Assembly (NCBI GenBank): GCA_913060565.1
Contig: CAJXRU010000001.1
Coordinates: forward strand, 29,393 to 93,392
From: an uncultured Gammaproteobacteria bacterium
GTDB lineage: Bacteria; Pseudomonadota; Gammaproteobacteria; Enterobacterales; Psychrobiaceae
Direction: 5' to 3'
Length of the DNA: 64,000 nucleotides
Part shown: piece after piece, positions 47,685 to 56,529 of the stretch
How the letters are laid out: the number at the start of each line of letters is the position of its first letter
Numbering within the stretch: position 1 is the stretch's first letter
The notes under the pieces: generated by a model
What the model was told of the DNA's origin: nothing
The model's input: only the letters and a program-made list of their open reading frames with translations
The model's database searches: none
Position numbers and translations under genes: made by a program

Positions 47685-47907
47685 GCCTTAAATTTCAGAA
47701 CCATGTTAAAGAAGTACCATTTCTTCTTTGACTTACTTTCTGCAACAGTGATGTTCACGTTTTAAGGTAATGGCCACTTAATTCCCATATTCAGTGAGTT
47801 ATTGGCGTTTTTTGAACGAATATCAAACAATTTACATTTATTTTACATCTTTTGTATGGTGCTAATTGCAGAGGCTAGGTAAAAAGTCTAGATTAGTGAT
47901 ATGGACT

Positions 47908-49434
47908 ATGAAGAAGGGGATTATTTTGCGATTGATAGTATCAATTTTAATGACGTTAGTGTGCGTAAATGTATCAGCGCGTGAAATTAATCATCGTACA
48001 GTGAATATTGTATTTGCTAGTGAAATGCCTGAAATTCATGGTAATAAAGGGCGCTATGCAAAATTGGCAACAGTACTTAAAAAGCAACGCCAAGCTGATC
48101 GTAATACCTTTTTTTTCTTCGGTGGTGGCAGCTTAGGACCGAGTATTCTTTCGTCCTTTGATAAAGGTTCCCACATTATAGACTTGCTAAACACGCTTGA
48201 GCCCGATGCGATGGGTGTTAGTAAGCGCGAGTTTAGTTTTTATTCGAAAAACCTTTCCTTAAGAGCGTATGACGCAACATTCCCCATAGTTGCAACTAAT
48301 GTTATCGATGCAAATACCGGCAAGGATCTTGACGGTATTATAAACAGTACGATTACCGAACAACATGGTGTTACTATTGGATTTATCTCAATAATTGATA
48401 GTGCTGACTTAGAAGATTATACCTTTAGTCAAATATCATTAATTGATCCACAACGCGCGATTAAACAAGCAGTTAAAGAACTTCGTGAAGCGGGAGCGCA
48501 ATTATTAGTATTGCATTATACGGGTTACTACCCTTTTATTAATCAGCTGCTTAATGATGATGTAATTGATGTTAGTTTACATAAAGATGAGAGCTATCAA
48601 GATGTTGATTATTCTTCTCGCGAATACAGTGAACGTGATGTTTTTATTAAATCACCCTCTGGCGTTGCAGTCATATCACTTACAATAAGCAACAAATCAC
48701 CTTCTCATTTGAGTAATTTTTCATACGTTATTAAAGATTTAGATAAGTATGAGCAAGATAAAGGCGTTGCCAAACAAGTCGCTGATCATGTCGACCGACT
48801 TAAGTCAATTTTAGCGGTAGAAATTGGAAAGTTTACTGTGCCTGTAACGACTAAAAGAACAATCGTACGCAGCTCTGAAAATGCTTTTGGTAATTATGTT
48901 GCTGACAGTGTGAGAGAGTTTGCTGATGCTCAAATTTCGATTATCAATAGTGGTTCCATTCGCGGTGACCTCAATTATGACGCTGGAAGCGTTATAACGC
49001 GTGAAACCATCGCCAATGAATTACCCTATCGTGGCATGATTGCTTTAGTTGAAATTAGCGGTGCAACATTATTTGAAGCGATGGAAAATGCAGTAAGTGC
49101 TCTTGATGTTTATAAGGGGCGCTTCGCTCAAATATCGGGTATGAGTATAGTTTTTGATAGTCGTGAACCTGTTGGTCAGCGTATTAAATCGATTAAGATT
49201 AATGGCCAGGATATTAAATTGACTCAGATGTATCGACTTGCAACGACGGATTATCTAGTTTCTGGTGGTGATGGTTATACCATGTTTAAGGATTTGAAAA
49301 AGCTCGGTGCAAAGCATCTAGCGATTCGGTTGGTGTCAGATATTGTTACCGATAATATAGCCCGCGACAAAATGTTGTTTCCACGTGTTGATGGGCGTTT
49401 AGTTGATATAAAAGCAAAAATTAATGAAAGATAA
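47908..49434 (+). CDS. 5'-nucleotidase-like periplasmic protein with degenerate metal site
   Basis: The 508-residue protein has a signal peptide (MKKGIILRLIVSILMTLVCVNVSA) and the two-domain UshA layout. The C-terminal nucleotide-binding domain looks intact: NAFGNYVADSVREF, IINSGSIRGDL, NELPYRGMIALVEISG and LVSGGDGYTMF. In the N-terminal metallophosphatase domain the metal motifs are altered: TNDxHG reads ASEMPEIHG, GGD reads GGG, GNHEFD reads GVSKREFS and the later His motifs are lost. It may bind but not hydrolyse nucleotides. ATG 47908 was preferred because it gives a proper signal peptide; the frame is open to 47866. It overlaps the cyclase gene by 11 bases. Confidence 0.8.
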   Translation: MKKGIILRLIVSILMTLVCVNVSAREINHRTVNIVFASEMPEIHGNKGRYAKLATVLKKQRQADRNTFFFFGGGSLGPSILSSFDKGSHIIDLLNTLEPDAMGVSKREFSFYSKNLSLRAYDATFPIVATNVIDANTGKDLDGIINSTITEQHGVTIGFISIIDSADLEDYTFSQISLIDPQRAIKQAVKELREAGAQLLVLHYTGYYPFINQLLNDDVIDVSLHKDESYQDVDYSSREYSERDVFIKSPSGVAVISLTISNKSPSHLSNFSYVIKDLDKYEQDKGVAKQVADHVDRLKSILAVEIGKFTVPVTTKRTIVRSSENAFGNYVADSVREFADAQISIINSGSIRGDLNYDAGSVITRETIANELPYRGMIALVEISGATLFEAMENAVSALDVYKGRFAQISGMSIVFDSREPVGQRIKSIKINGQDIKLTQMYRLATTDYLVSGGDGYTMFKDLKKLGAKHLAIRLVSDIVTDNIARDKMLFPRVDGRLVDIKAKINER

Positions 49435-51058
49435 TAAACCAGCGCTTACTAAGGCAAGCGATAGTAAACAAAAATATCGGTCTGTTCATTCATCGCTCAA
49501 TACAGTATTTACGCTGTCTTTTTCGATTGTCTTGGTGTTAAGTGCCATTGTGGCGTTGATTGCGTATGACCGATTAGCAGCCTTTGAAGAGTTGTTAGAC
49601 GACACAACGGCAACCTCATTTCCGAAGGTGATGAGCTACGCAAAGATGTACAGTCAAGTGAATGAATTAACTTACGCCACAGATAGCCTTACAATCGCTA
49701 ATACACAGGGGCAACGACGAATTGCTTTTGATGATTTAAAAGCGAAAATTTCTGCAATCAGACCGCTAGTTACTGAGTTTGATAATGCCCAGCGTTCATT
49801 AATTCAATTAGACGTTATTGCTCAAGAAATTGAAGCGTTGAATGCGCTAATAGATGAGCAGCTTAGTATTGGTGATTTGTTGAACAAACGGCGACAGGCT
49901 GTTTACCGCATTCATGATATTGCGATTCATGATGAGGAGTTAGCTCATAGTGATTTTGCACATACGGTCAGCAGGCTAGTGATAATGGCCGAAGAAGGAT
50001 TATCGTTTAAGCGCCTTAATCGTATAAAAAATACGTCAAGAATAATCACTAAATTCTATAATCATTCCATCGAAACATTAAATTTTGAAGATTCTCAAAA
50101 GTTATTGTTAAGCGATCTCTATGAAGGCTTAGTGGGAGACGATGGTGCAATGGCAATGAAGATTCAATCGCTACGTATTCTCGGTAGAACGCGTGGGCGT
50201 GCTGATTTTGTACGAAACCTAGTGATTGATTATGCCCGATTTGCTGAGTATGAATCGTTTAAATACAAGGGAACAGTACTTGAAGATATTAAAGACTTTT
50301 CGGAGACTGTTGATGCGCAAACTAAAACCTTAGGTAGTGCCGTTATTTTTACCTTTGGCGTCATTATCATTATTGTGTTTTACATTCAGCGTCGCGTGAT
50401 CAGACGCTTAGTGTTGCTCAATAAAAAAGTGGTATCACGTTTAGCTGGCGATGCTATTGATTTAAAAGTTGGTGGTAAAGATGAAATTACTGCAATAGCA
50501 AAATCGTTTGAAGAATTTGCTCAAACTATTGAACGCCAAAAACAAGAGCTGTTAAAATCTTCCCTTACCGATGGTCTCACTAATATTGCTAATCGACGTG
50601 GGTTAGATAAAGCATTTAAAAACTTATTGTTATCTGCGCAAAGACAACAATGGCCAATATCGATATTAATGATGGATATTGATAATTTTAAAACCTATAA
50701 CGATCATTATGGTCACGTTGCTGGTGACGAATGTTTGCAAAAAATAGCTAGTGCGCTGACATCAGTGATGCGGCGCCCAGAAGATTTTGTAGCGCGTTAC
50801 GGCGGTGAAGAGTTTGTTTGTTTATTACCGAATACGCCACTTAAAGGAGCTCAGATTGTCGCAGATAGTATTATAGAGCAGCTTGAACTTGATAGTATTC
50901 CTCATGAACGCAGTGATGTGGCTAAACATGTTACACTAAGCATTGGTATTGCGGTGTACACCTCAGAGAAAGAAGAGACAAGTGATAGCTTATTAAAGCT
51001 CGCTGATACAGCATTGTATCGCGCTAAAAAACACGGCAAGAACCGTTACTCTAATTAG
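49424..51058 (+). CDS. Membrane diguanylate cyclase with periplasmic sensor
   Basis: The 544-residue protein has a membrane segment at about 28-50, a mostly helical periplasmic region of about 250 residues, a second membrane segment near 305-325 (SAVIFTFGVIIIIVFYIQ), a HAMP-like linker and a GGDEF domain with RYGGEEFVCLLPNT near 463 and an RPED inhibitory site five residues earlier. It should make cyclic di-GMP. The start lies inside the 3' end of the nucleotidase-like gene, so expression is coupled and a ligand-binding partner role for that protein is likely. Confidence 0.92.
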   Translation: MKDNKPALTKASDSKQKYRSVHSSLNTVFTLSFSIVLVLSAIVALIAYDRLAAFEELLDDTTATSFPKVMSYAKMYSQVNELTYATDSLTIANTQGQRRIAFDDLKAKISAIRPLVTEFDNAQRSLIQLDVIAQEIEALNALIDEQLSIGDLLNKRRQAVYRIHDIAIHDEELAHSDFAHTVSRLVIMAEEGLSFKRLNRIKNTSRIITKFYNHSIETLNFEDSQKLLLSDLYEGLVGDDGAMAMKIQSLRILGRTRGRADFVRNLVIDYARFAEYESFKYKGTVLEDIKDFSETVDAQTKTLGSAVIFTFGVIIIIVFYIQRRVIRRLVLLNKKVVSRLAGDAIDLKVGGKDEITAIAKSFEEFAQTIERQKQELLKSSLTDGLTNIANRRGLDKAFKNLLLSAQRQQWPISILMMDIDNFKTYNDHYGHVAGDECLQKIASALTSVMRRPEDFVARYGGEEFVCLLPNTPLKGAQIVADSIIEQLELDSIPHERSDVAKHVTLSIGIAVYTSEKEETSDSLLKLADTALYRAKKHGKNRYSN

Positions 51059-51275
51059 ATGGTAGTTACTTCACGTTAATTTCGTCCTGGGCTAAAGTGA
51101 TATTGTCTCCAATTGTCATCGTTCGTGCCTTATATATAATATTGATAAATATAAGAAATATGTTTGATGTCAGCGTTTCCCAATGACTGAATAGTTTACC
51201 TGTGAAAAACTAATAGTATTAACCATGTCAGATACTGATAAAATATACTTGAAATTTACTATAAAGATTATAAAA

Positions 51276-51308
51276 TGACGCTTCGTCAAACTTTGACGAA
51301 GCGTCAAA
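51276..51308. promoter_or_regulatory. Paired TGACG-N3-CGTCA operators at the TetR gene
   Basis: TGACGCTTCGTCA (51276-51288) and TTTGACGAAGCGTCAAA (51292-51308) are palindromes 18 bases apart; the two are also inverted relative to each other. A TATAAA sequence (51270-51275) lies just upstream, so a repressor bound here would cover the start of transcription. Confidence 0.78.
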
Positions 51309-51337
51309 GACTAAGGGCGGCTTTAGCCGTTGTTTCA

Positions 51338-52108
51338 ATGATGCAAAAATGTGATAGCAATGATAACCCTAAATGTTTTATTCGTAAGGCGTTAACTAAA
51401 CGCGAACAAAACGTTATAAACCGAGAGTTAGAGCTACTTGACGTGGCTGAAAAGATCATGGCTCATGAAGGGTTTTCAGGATTGACAATGGACAAACTAG
51501 TGGCTGCTTGTGATTATTCAAAAGGCACGGTTTATAACCATTTCGCCAATAAAGAAGATTTATTTTGCGCGCTGTCCATTAAAGGAATGAAGTTTATTAT
51601 TTCTTTGGTGAAAAGAGCGTTAAAGATGCAAGGTAACTCTCGCGAAAAGTGTTTGGCCATCGTTTATGCTCAGCAATTACATAGCCAAATGCATGCAACC
51701 GCGTCATTTTGTGTTTTGATGGTAAAAACACCCGCGGTACTAGAAAGAGCTAGTGTAGGACGCATCGCTATTCAACGAGAGCTGGAGATGGAAATCACGC
51801 TATTGGTTGATGAGCTTATTGGACAAGCTGCAGATTGTGGTGATTTGACGCTTAATAGGCGAGAAGAGATCAATGGTATTTGCTTTGCATTGTGGTCGAT
51901 GTCATTTGGTTCTAGTGCTATTTTAGCCAGTGCTCAAGATGCAGAGGCCGTTGCTAGACTCGATATGTTTAATGCATTATTGTTTAATGTAAATGTGTTA
52001 CTTGATGGTTTTAAATGGTTACCAATGAGTAATGAGTTGGACTATCAAGCTACTTGGTTACGCATTGGAAAAGAAGTTTTTGCCGCAGAGGTTGCAGCGT
52101 TAAGTTAA
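51338..52108 (+). CDS. TetR-family transcriptional regulator
   Basis: The product has a short N-terminal extension (MMQKCDSNDNPKCF), then the TetR domain (LDVAEKIMAHEGFSGLTMDKLVAACDYSKGTVYNHFANKEDLF, about 38-80) and a ligand domain. The longest frame begins at 51275, but that puts both operator palindromes inside the coding sequence; I prefer the ATG pair at 51338/51341, giving about 256 residues, though no clear ribosome site precedes either. It is followed by a terminator that includes its stop codon and by an operator before the MMPL gene, so it probably represses both itself and that operon. Confidence 0.85.
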   Translation: MMQKCDSNDNPKCFIRKALTKREQNVINRELELLDVAEKIMAHEGFSGLTMDKLVAACDYSKGTVYNHFANKEDLFCALSIKGMKFIISLVKRALKMQGNSREKCLAIVYAQQLHSQMHATASFCVLMVKTPAVLERASVGRIAIQRELEMEITLLVDELIGQAADCGDLTLNRREEINGICFALWSMSFGSSAILASAQDAEAVARLDMFNALLFNVNVLLDGFKWLPMSNELDYQATWLRIGKEVFAAEVAALS

Positions 52109-52120
52109 CGCTGCTTTTTA
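52094..52120 (+). terminator. Terminator spanning the TetR stop codon
   Basis: GCAGCGTTAA and TTAACGCTGC form an almost perfect palindrome followed by TTTTTATTT. The TetR stop codon (52106-52108) lies in the 3' arm. Confidence 0.82.
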
Positions 52121-52132
52121 TTTATACTTAAG

Positions 52133-52145
52133 TGACGATTCGTCA
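52133..52145. promoter_or_regulatory. TGACG-N3-CGTCA operator before the MMPL operon
   Basis: TGACGATTCGTCA has the same half sites as the pair at 51276-51308 and lies 17 bases before the MMPL start, between the TetR terminator and the ribosome site. Confidence 0.8.
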
Positions 52146-52162
52146 ATTTAGGAATGGAAATC

Positions 52163-54505
52163 ATGAAACGTTTATGGCTTGAAGTCGTAATTAAAAAACC
52201 GTGGTTAATGCTGTTGTTTGGCATTGTTTTTTTTGTAGTGGCCGGAATGGGCGGTCAAAATCTGTATTTTCGAGGCGACTATAAAGTCTTCTTTGGGAGT
52301 GAAAATCCTCAATTAATTGCATTTGAAAAGATGCAGGGTATTTTTAATAAAAATGAAAATGCCAATATTATTATTGCACCGAAATCTGGTGACGTTTTTA
52401 ATAAAAATACACTTCAACTCATAAAAGAGTTAACCGATGAGTCTTGGCAAACTCCTCGCTCGACACGTGTTGATTCACTATCTAACTACCAACATACCTG
52501 GGCAGAAGACGATGATCTGATCGTTGAAGATCTCGTTATGGACATCGAATCAATGACCCCGGAGGCGATAGCTAGAGCCAAGAGTATTGCTACGTCAGAG
52601 CCCAACTTAGTGAAACGTATTGTTTCTGAAAATGGCGAAGTTGCTGTTATTAGCGTTACGGTACAATTACCTGATGGTGATAACCCTGAAACAGCAGGGG
52701 AAGCCGCGTTAGCGGTGATGGAAATTGCTAAGTCTATTACTGATTTAACAGACAGCTTCAAAGAGAAATACCCTGATCATGAGTTTTATCATACTGGTAT
52801 TGTCTTCATGAATGACTCCTTTGCGACAGAAGCGCAAAAAGATGCGAGCACGTTAGTGCCTCTGATGTTCTTGATGGTGATTATTATTCTATGGGTTTTA
52901 CTGCGCTCTTTTACGGGAACCTTCGCCACGCTGATTATTATTATCGTTTCTATTGCTGCGACCATGGGTATTTCAGGATGGATGGGATATTTCTTAAGTA
53001 CGGCAACAGTGAATGTACCAACCATGGTTATGACGCTCGCCGTTGCCGATTGTGTGCATGTCATTTCATCAATGCTATATGCAATGAGGCAGGGACAAAC
53101 GAAAGAGCAGGCGCTTGAGTACAGCATGAATCTTAATCTCATGCCTATTTTTATTACCTCAGCGACAACTGCAATTGGTTTCTTGACGTTAAATTTCTCT
53201 GATGTTCCTGTATTGGCAGATTTAGGTAATTTAACAGCCTTAGGAGTCATGATTGCTTTTGGATTGTCCGTGACTTTATTACCAGCTATTTTGAAAATAT
53301 TACCAATGCGCGCAGTTAAAGTAACCACTGGGAAAAGTCATTGGATAGAGCGCTTGGGCGACAAAGTGATTGATAATCATCGTAAATTATTACCGATTTC
53401 TTTAATTGTTATGGTGATTGCGATAACAGCAACGTTTAATAATAATGTGAATGACATTGCGACTGATTACTTTGATGAAAGTACTGCGTTTAGACAGTCA
53501 ACGGATTTTCAGCAAGAAAATATAAGTGGCATGTCGACCATTGATTTTGCGCTTTATAGTGACGAAGCATCAGGGCTTAATAAGCCACAGATGTTAAAAA
53601 CAGTCGATGCTTTTAGCAACTGGCTACGTGCGCAACCGGAAGTCGATCACGTATTAACTATTAGTGATACCTTCAAGCGTTTAAATAAGAACATGCACGG
53701 TGATGACCAATCATATTACCGTTTACCACAGGATAGAGAGCTATCAGCACAGTACTTGCTGTTATATGAGATGTCGCTGCCGTACGGTCTTGATCTCAAT
53801 AATCAAATCAATATCGATAAGTCAGCAACCCGTATCACGGCTATTTTGCAAAACCTTGGTAGTGTTGAATTCACTGAGTTTGAACAACGCACTCAGCAAT
53901 GGATGGCTAAAAATGCTCCAAACCTGCGTATGGCAGCTGCGAGTCCTAACCTAATGTTTGCTCATATTGGCCAACAAAATATGAGTAGCATGCTGATGGG
54001 AACCTTGCTTGCACTGGTGTTGATTTCAGGACTCTTAGTGTTTGCATTACGTTCTTGGCGTTTAGGGGCCATTAGCTTGATTCCAAATTTGGTACCAGCT
54101 TGTATTGGTTTTGGTATATGGGGAATGTATTCAGGCGAAATTAACATGGGACTGTCCGTCGTATTAAGTATGACATTGGGTATTATTGTTGACGATACCG
54201 TACATTTTTTAAGTAAATATCAACATGCTAGAAATGAAGGAAAATCAACACAAGATAGCATTCGTTATTCATTTGCTAGTGTTGGTCAAGCATTGTGGAT
54301 CACCACACTTGTACTAGCGATTGGCTTCTCAATTTTAGCCTTGTCGTCATTTAGACTAAACGCCGATATGGGACTGTTAACTGCAATAATTATTGTGGCA
54401 GCGCTGGTAGTCGATTTCTTATTCTTACCAGCTTATTTACTATGGTTAGATAAAACGTCAAATTCAAAAAAATCACAAGGAGCAAGCGATGAACAAGCTG
54501 CATAA
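52163..54505 (+). CDS. MMPL-type RND transporter
   Basis: The 780-residue protein has the RND topology in a single chain: a first membrane segment near 13-35, a periplasmic loop to about 225, a block of five segments (about 228-390), a second loop, and a last block from about 612. Conserved charged sites appear in AVADCVHVISS (near 295) and GIIVDDTVHFLSKYQ (near 675). Such proteins export lipids or hydrophobic molecules by proton motive force. The ATG at 52163 is favoured by GGA upstream; ATG 52154 abuts TAGGA too closely. The 3' end overlaps the next gene by 17 bases. Confidence 0.92.
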   Translation: MKRLWLEVVIKKPWLMLLFGIVFFVVAGMGGQNLYFRGDYKVFFGSENPQLIAFEKMQGIFNKNENANIIIAPKSGDVFNKNTLQLIKELTDESWQTPRSTRVDSLSNYQHTWAEDDDLIVEDLVMDIESMTPEAIARAKSIATSEPNLVKRIVSENGEVAVISVTVQLPDGDNPETAGEAALAVMEIAKSITDLTDSFKEKYPDHEFYHTGIVFMNDSFATEAQKDASTLVPLMFLMVIIILWVLLRSFTGTFATLIIIIVSIAATMGISGWMGYFLSTATVNVPTMVMTLAVADCVHVISSMLYAMRQGQTKEQALEYSMNLNLMPIFITSATTAIGFLTLNFSDVPVLADLGNLTALGVMIAFGLSVTLLPAILKILPMRAVKVTTGKSHWIERLGDKVIDNHRKLLPISLIVMVIAITATFNNNVNDIATDYFDESTAFRQSTDFQQENISGMSTIDFALYSDEASGLNKPQMLKTVDAFSNWLRAQPEVDHVLTISDTFKRLNKNMHGDDQSYYRLPQDRELSAQYLLLYEMSLPYGLDLNNQINIDKSATRITAILQNLGSVEFTEFEQRTQQWMAKNAPNLRMAAASPNLMFAHIGQQNMSSMLMGTLLALVLISGLLVFALRSWRLGAISLIPNLVPACIGFGIWGMYSGEINMGLSVVLSMTLGIIVDDTVHFLSKYQHARNEGKSTQDSIRYSFASVGQALWITTLVLAIGFSILALSSFRLNADMGLLTAIIIVAALVVDFLFLPAYLLWLDKTSNSKKSQGASDEQAA

Positions 54506-55283
54506 ATTATTTACTGTTTCAGTATTAGGGTTGAGTCTAGTTGCTGGTTCAGCTGTTGCACAGACCGCACAAGAAAAAGGATTAGCAATTGCTAAAGAAC
54601 GCAAAGCTCGTGATATAGGTTGGGGAGATTCAACCGCTAAAGCACAAATGATTTTACGCAATGCCAAAGGGCAAGAAACCGTGCGTAGAATGAAAATTAA
54701 GTCACTTGAAGTGGCTGATGATGGCGACAAAGCGCTGACTATTTTTCAACAGCCTCGTGACGTAAAAGGTACGGCGTTTTTGAGCTTTTCTCACGCTATT
54801 AAGTCTGATGAGCAATGGATGTACTTACCAGCGCTTAAACGTGTTAAACGCATCGCTTCACGTAACAAATCTGGACCATTTATGGGCAGTGAGTTTGCGT
54901 TTGAAGATTTGAGCTCGTTTGAAATTGAAAAATATACCTATAAGTTTTTGCGCGACGAAACTATCAACGGCGAATTATCATATGTGGTTGAGTTAGATCC
55001 TGTAGATAAGAACTCTGGCTATACCCGCCAAATCATTTGGATGGATCACTCACATTACCGTGCGCATAAGATTGAGTTCTATGATCGTAAAAATAGTTTG
55101 CTTAAAACGTTAACCTTTTCTGATTACAAATTGTATTTAGACAAATACTGGCGTTCACACAAACAAAACATGACAAATAATCAGACGAAGAAGAGCACTG
55201 ATTATTTGATTGAAGAGCTGGCATTTAATACGGGTCTTAAAACGAAAGACTTTAACAAGGCGACGCTAAAGAGAGCTAAATAA
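54489..55283 (+). CDS. Outer membrane lipoprotein-sorting (LolA-like) protein
   Basis: The 264-residue product has a signal peptide (LFTVSVLGLSLVAGSAVAQ) and the LolA-like family pattern: DIGWGDSTAKAQMILRNAKGQE, DVKGTAFLSFSHAIKSDEQWMYLPALKRVKRI, GPFMGSEFAFEDLSSFE (by position about 85-160). It is not LolA itself; this family accompanies RND transporters of the MMPL type and likely carries a lipid-like cargo across the periplasm. AAGGAGCAAGCG precedes the ATG. Its stop overlaps the next start (TAATG). Confidence 0.9.
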   Translation: MNKLHKLFTVSVLGLSLVAGSAVAQTAQEKGLAIAKERKARDIGWGDSTAKAQMILRNAKGQETVRRMKIKSLEVADDGDKALTIFQQPRDVKGTAFLSFSHAIKSDEQWMYLPALKRVKRIASRNKSGPFMGSEFAFEDLSSFEIEKYTYKFLRDETINGELSYVVELDPVDKNSGYTRQIIWMDHSHYRAHKIEFYDRKNSLLKTLTFSDYKLYLDKYWRSHKQNMTNNQTKKSTDYLIEELAFNTGLKTKDFNKATLKRAK

Positions 55284-56494
55284 TGAAACGATTAAGCACA
55301 CTGGCTATCGCATTAAGTGGCTTAATCGCAACCAGTAGCTTTGCTGAGACGCAAGTGTCGGTAAAAGCTGCTGCTGATTATCGCTTATATACGCAAGATG
55401 CTTTATATCCAAAGCAAGTTGATAAACAGTTTTCAATGTTTATTGAGCCTGAAATTTATCACAGTTGGAATGATGATTTGGATAGCGTTACGTTTAAACC
55501 GTTTTACCGTTGGGATAACGAAGACGATGAACGCAGCCATGGTGATATTCGCGAACTGATGTGGCTTCACGTTGGTGAAGACTGGGAGCTGCGCACGGGT
55601 ATTGGTAGCGTATTTTGGGGACAAACTGAGTCGGCGCATTTAGTCGATGTGATCAATCAAACCGATGCGGTGGAAGCGGCTGACGGCGAAGATAAGTTGG
55701 GTCAACCAATGATTAATTTAACCTTGGTTCGTGACTGGGGTAATTTAGATCTGTTTGTATTGCCAGGCTTTCGTGAGCGCACTTTTGCTGGTGACAAAGG
55801 GCGCTTACGCGCTCCCTTTGTCGTTGATACTGACAACACGATGTATCAATCGTCTGACGAAGAACACCATGTCGACTTTGCAGCGCGTTGGAGCCATAGC
55901 ATTGATATCTGGGAGTTGGGTCTGTCGTATTTTGATGGTACTTCGCGCGATGCCGATATGCTGTTGTATCTCGACAATGACGTAGGAACATTAAGACCTT
56001 TCTATCGTCAAATGAATCAAGTGGGGCTTGATGTATTGGCTGTTTTTGACTCTTGGATAATTAAATTTGAGGGTATTTCACGTCACTTTGATCACGCGCC
56101 ACTCAATGAAGCTAACGATTATTTCGCAATGACCACTGGCTTTGAATACACGTCAGTAGGCGTGTTTGATTCAGTTTGGGATATTGGCTGGTTAATGGAA
56201 TATCAATTTGATGATCGTAAGGATAGCTCGCAAGCGCTAGGACAAAACGATTTAATGTTGGGGTCACGCTTGGTATTAAACGATATTGATGGCACTGAAA
56301 TTCTCTTTGGTATGGTGCAAGATTTGGATCATTCGAGCACGCGTAGCGCATTTGTTGAAGCTTCCAGTCGTATTGATGATAACTGGAAGTGGCGTGTCGA
56401 TGCGCGTATTTTCAGTACCAATGAATCGAGTAACGTACTCTATCACTTACGCAATGATGATAATGTTGAACTGAGTTTAGAATATTATTTCTAA
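55283..56494 (+). CDS. Outer-membrane beta-barrel protein of the MMPL operon (DUF1302-like)
   Basis: The 403-residue product has a signal peptide (LAIALSGLIATSSFA), alternating strands with many aromatic and Asp residues, and a C-terminal Phe (LSLEYYF) typical of outer-membrane barrels. RELMWLHVGEDWELRTGIGSVFWGQTESAHLVD resembles DUF1302-type barrels found with MMPL and LolA-like genes. It overlaps the upstream stop by one base. The three genes together would span both membranes. Confidence 0.83.
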   Translation: MKRLSTLAIALSGLIATSSFAETQVSVKAAADYRLYTQDALYPKQVDKQFSMFIEPEIYHSWNDDLDSVTFKPFYRWDNEDDERSHGDIRELMWLHVGEDWELRTGIGSVFWGQTESAHLVDVINQTDAVEAADGEDKLGQPMINLTLVRDWGNLDLFVLPGFRERTFAGDKGRLRAPFVVDTDNTMYQSSDEEHHVDFAARWSHSIDIWELGLSYFDGTSRDADMLLYLDNDVGTLRPFYRQMNQVGLDVLAVFDSWIIKFEGISRHFDHAPLNEANDYFAMTTGFEYTSVGVFDSVWDIGWLMEYQFDDRKDSSQALGQNDLMLGSRLVLNDIDGTEILFGMVQDLDHSSTRSAFVEASSRIDDNWKWRVDARIFSTNESSNVLYHLRNDDNVELSLEYYF

Positions 56495-56529
56495 TTTAAT
56501 CGATCGTTGAGGTTTATTCTCATTCTAAT

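Noticed and set aside
52789..53328. 179-codon open frame on the minus strand
   Set aside because: It lies wholly inside the MMPL gene on the other strand and its product has no recognisable features; the MMPL frame is clearly real.
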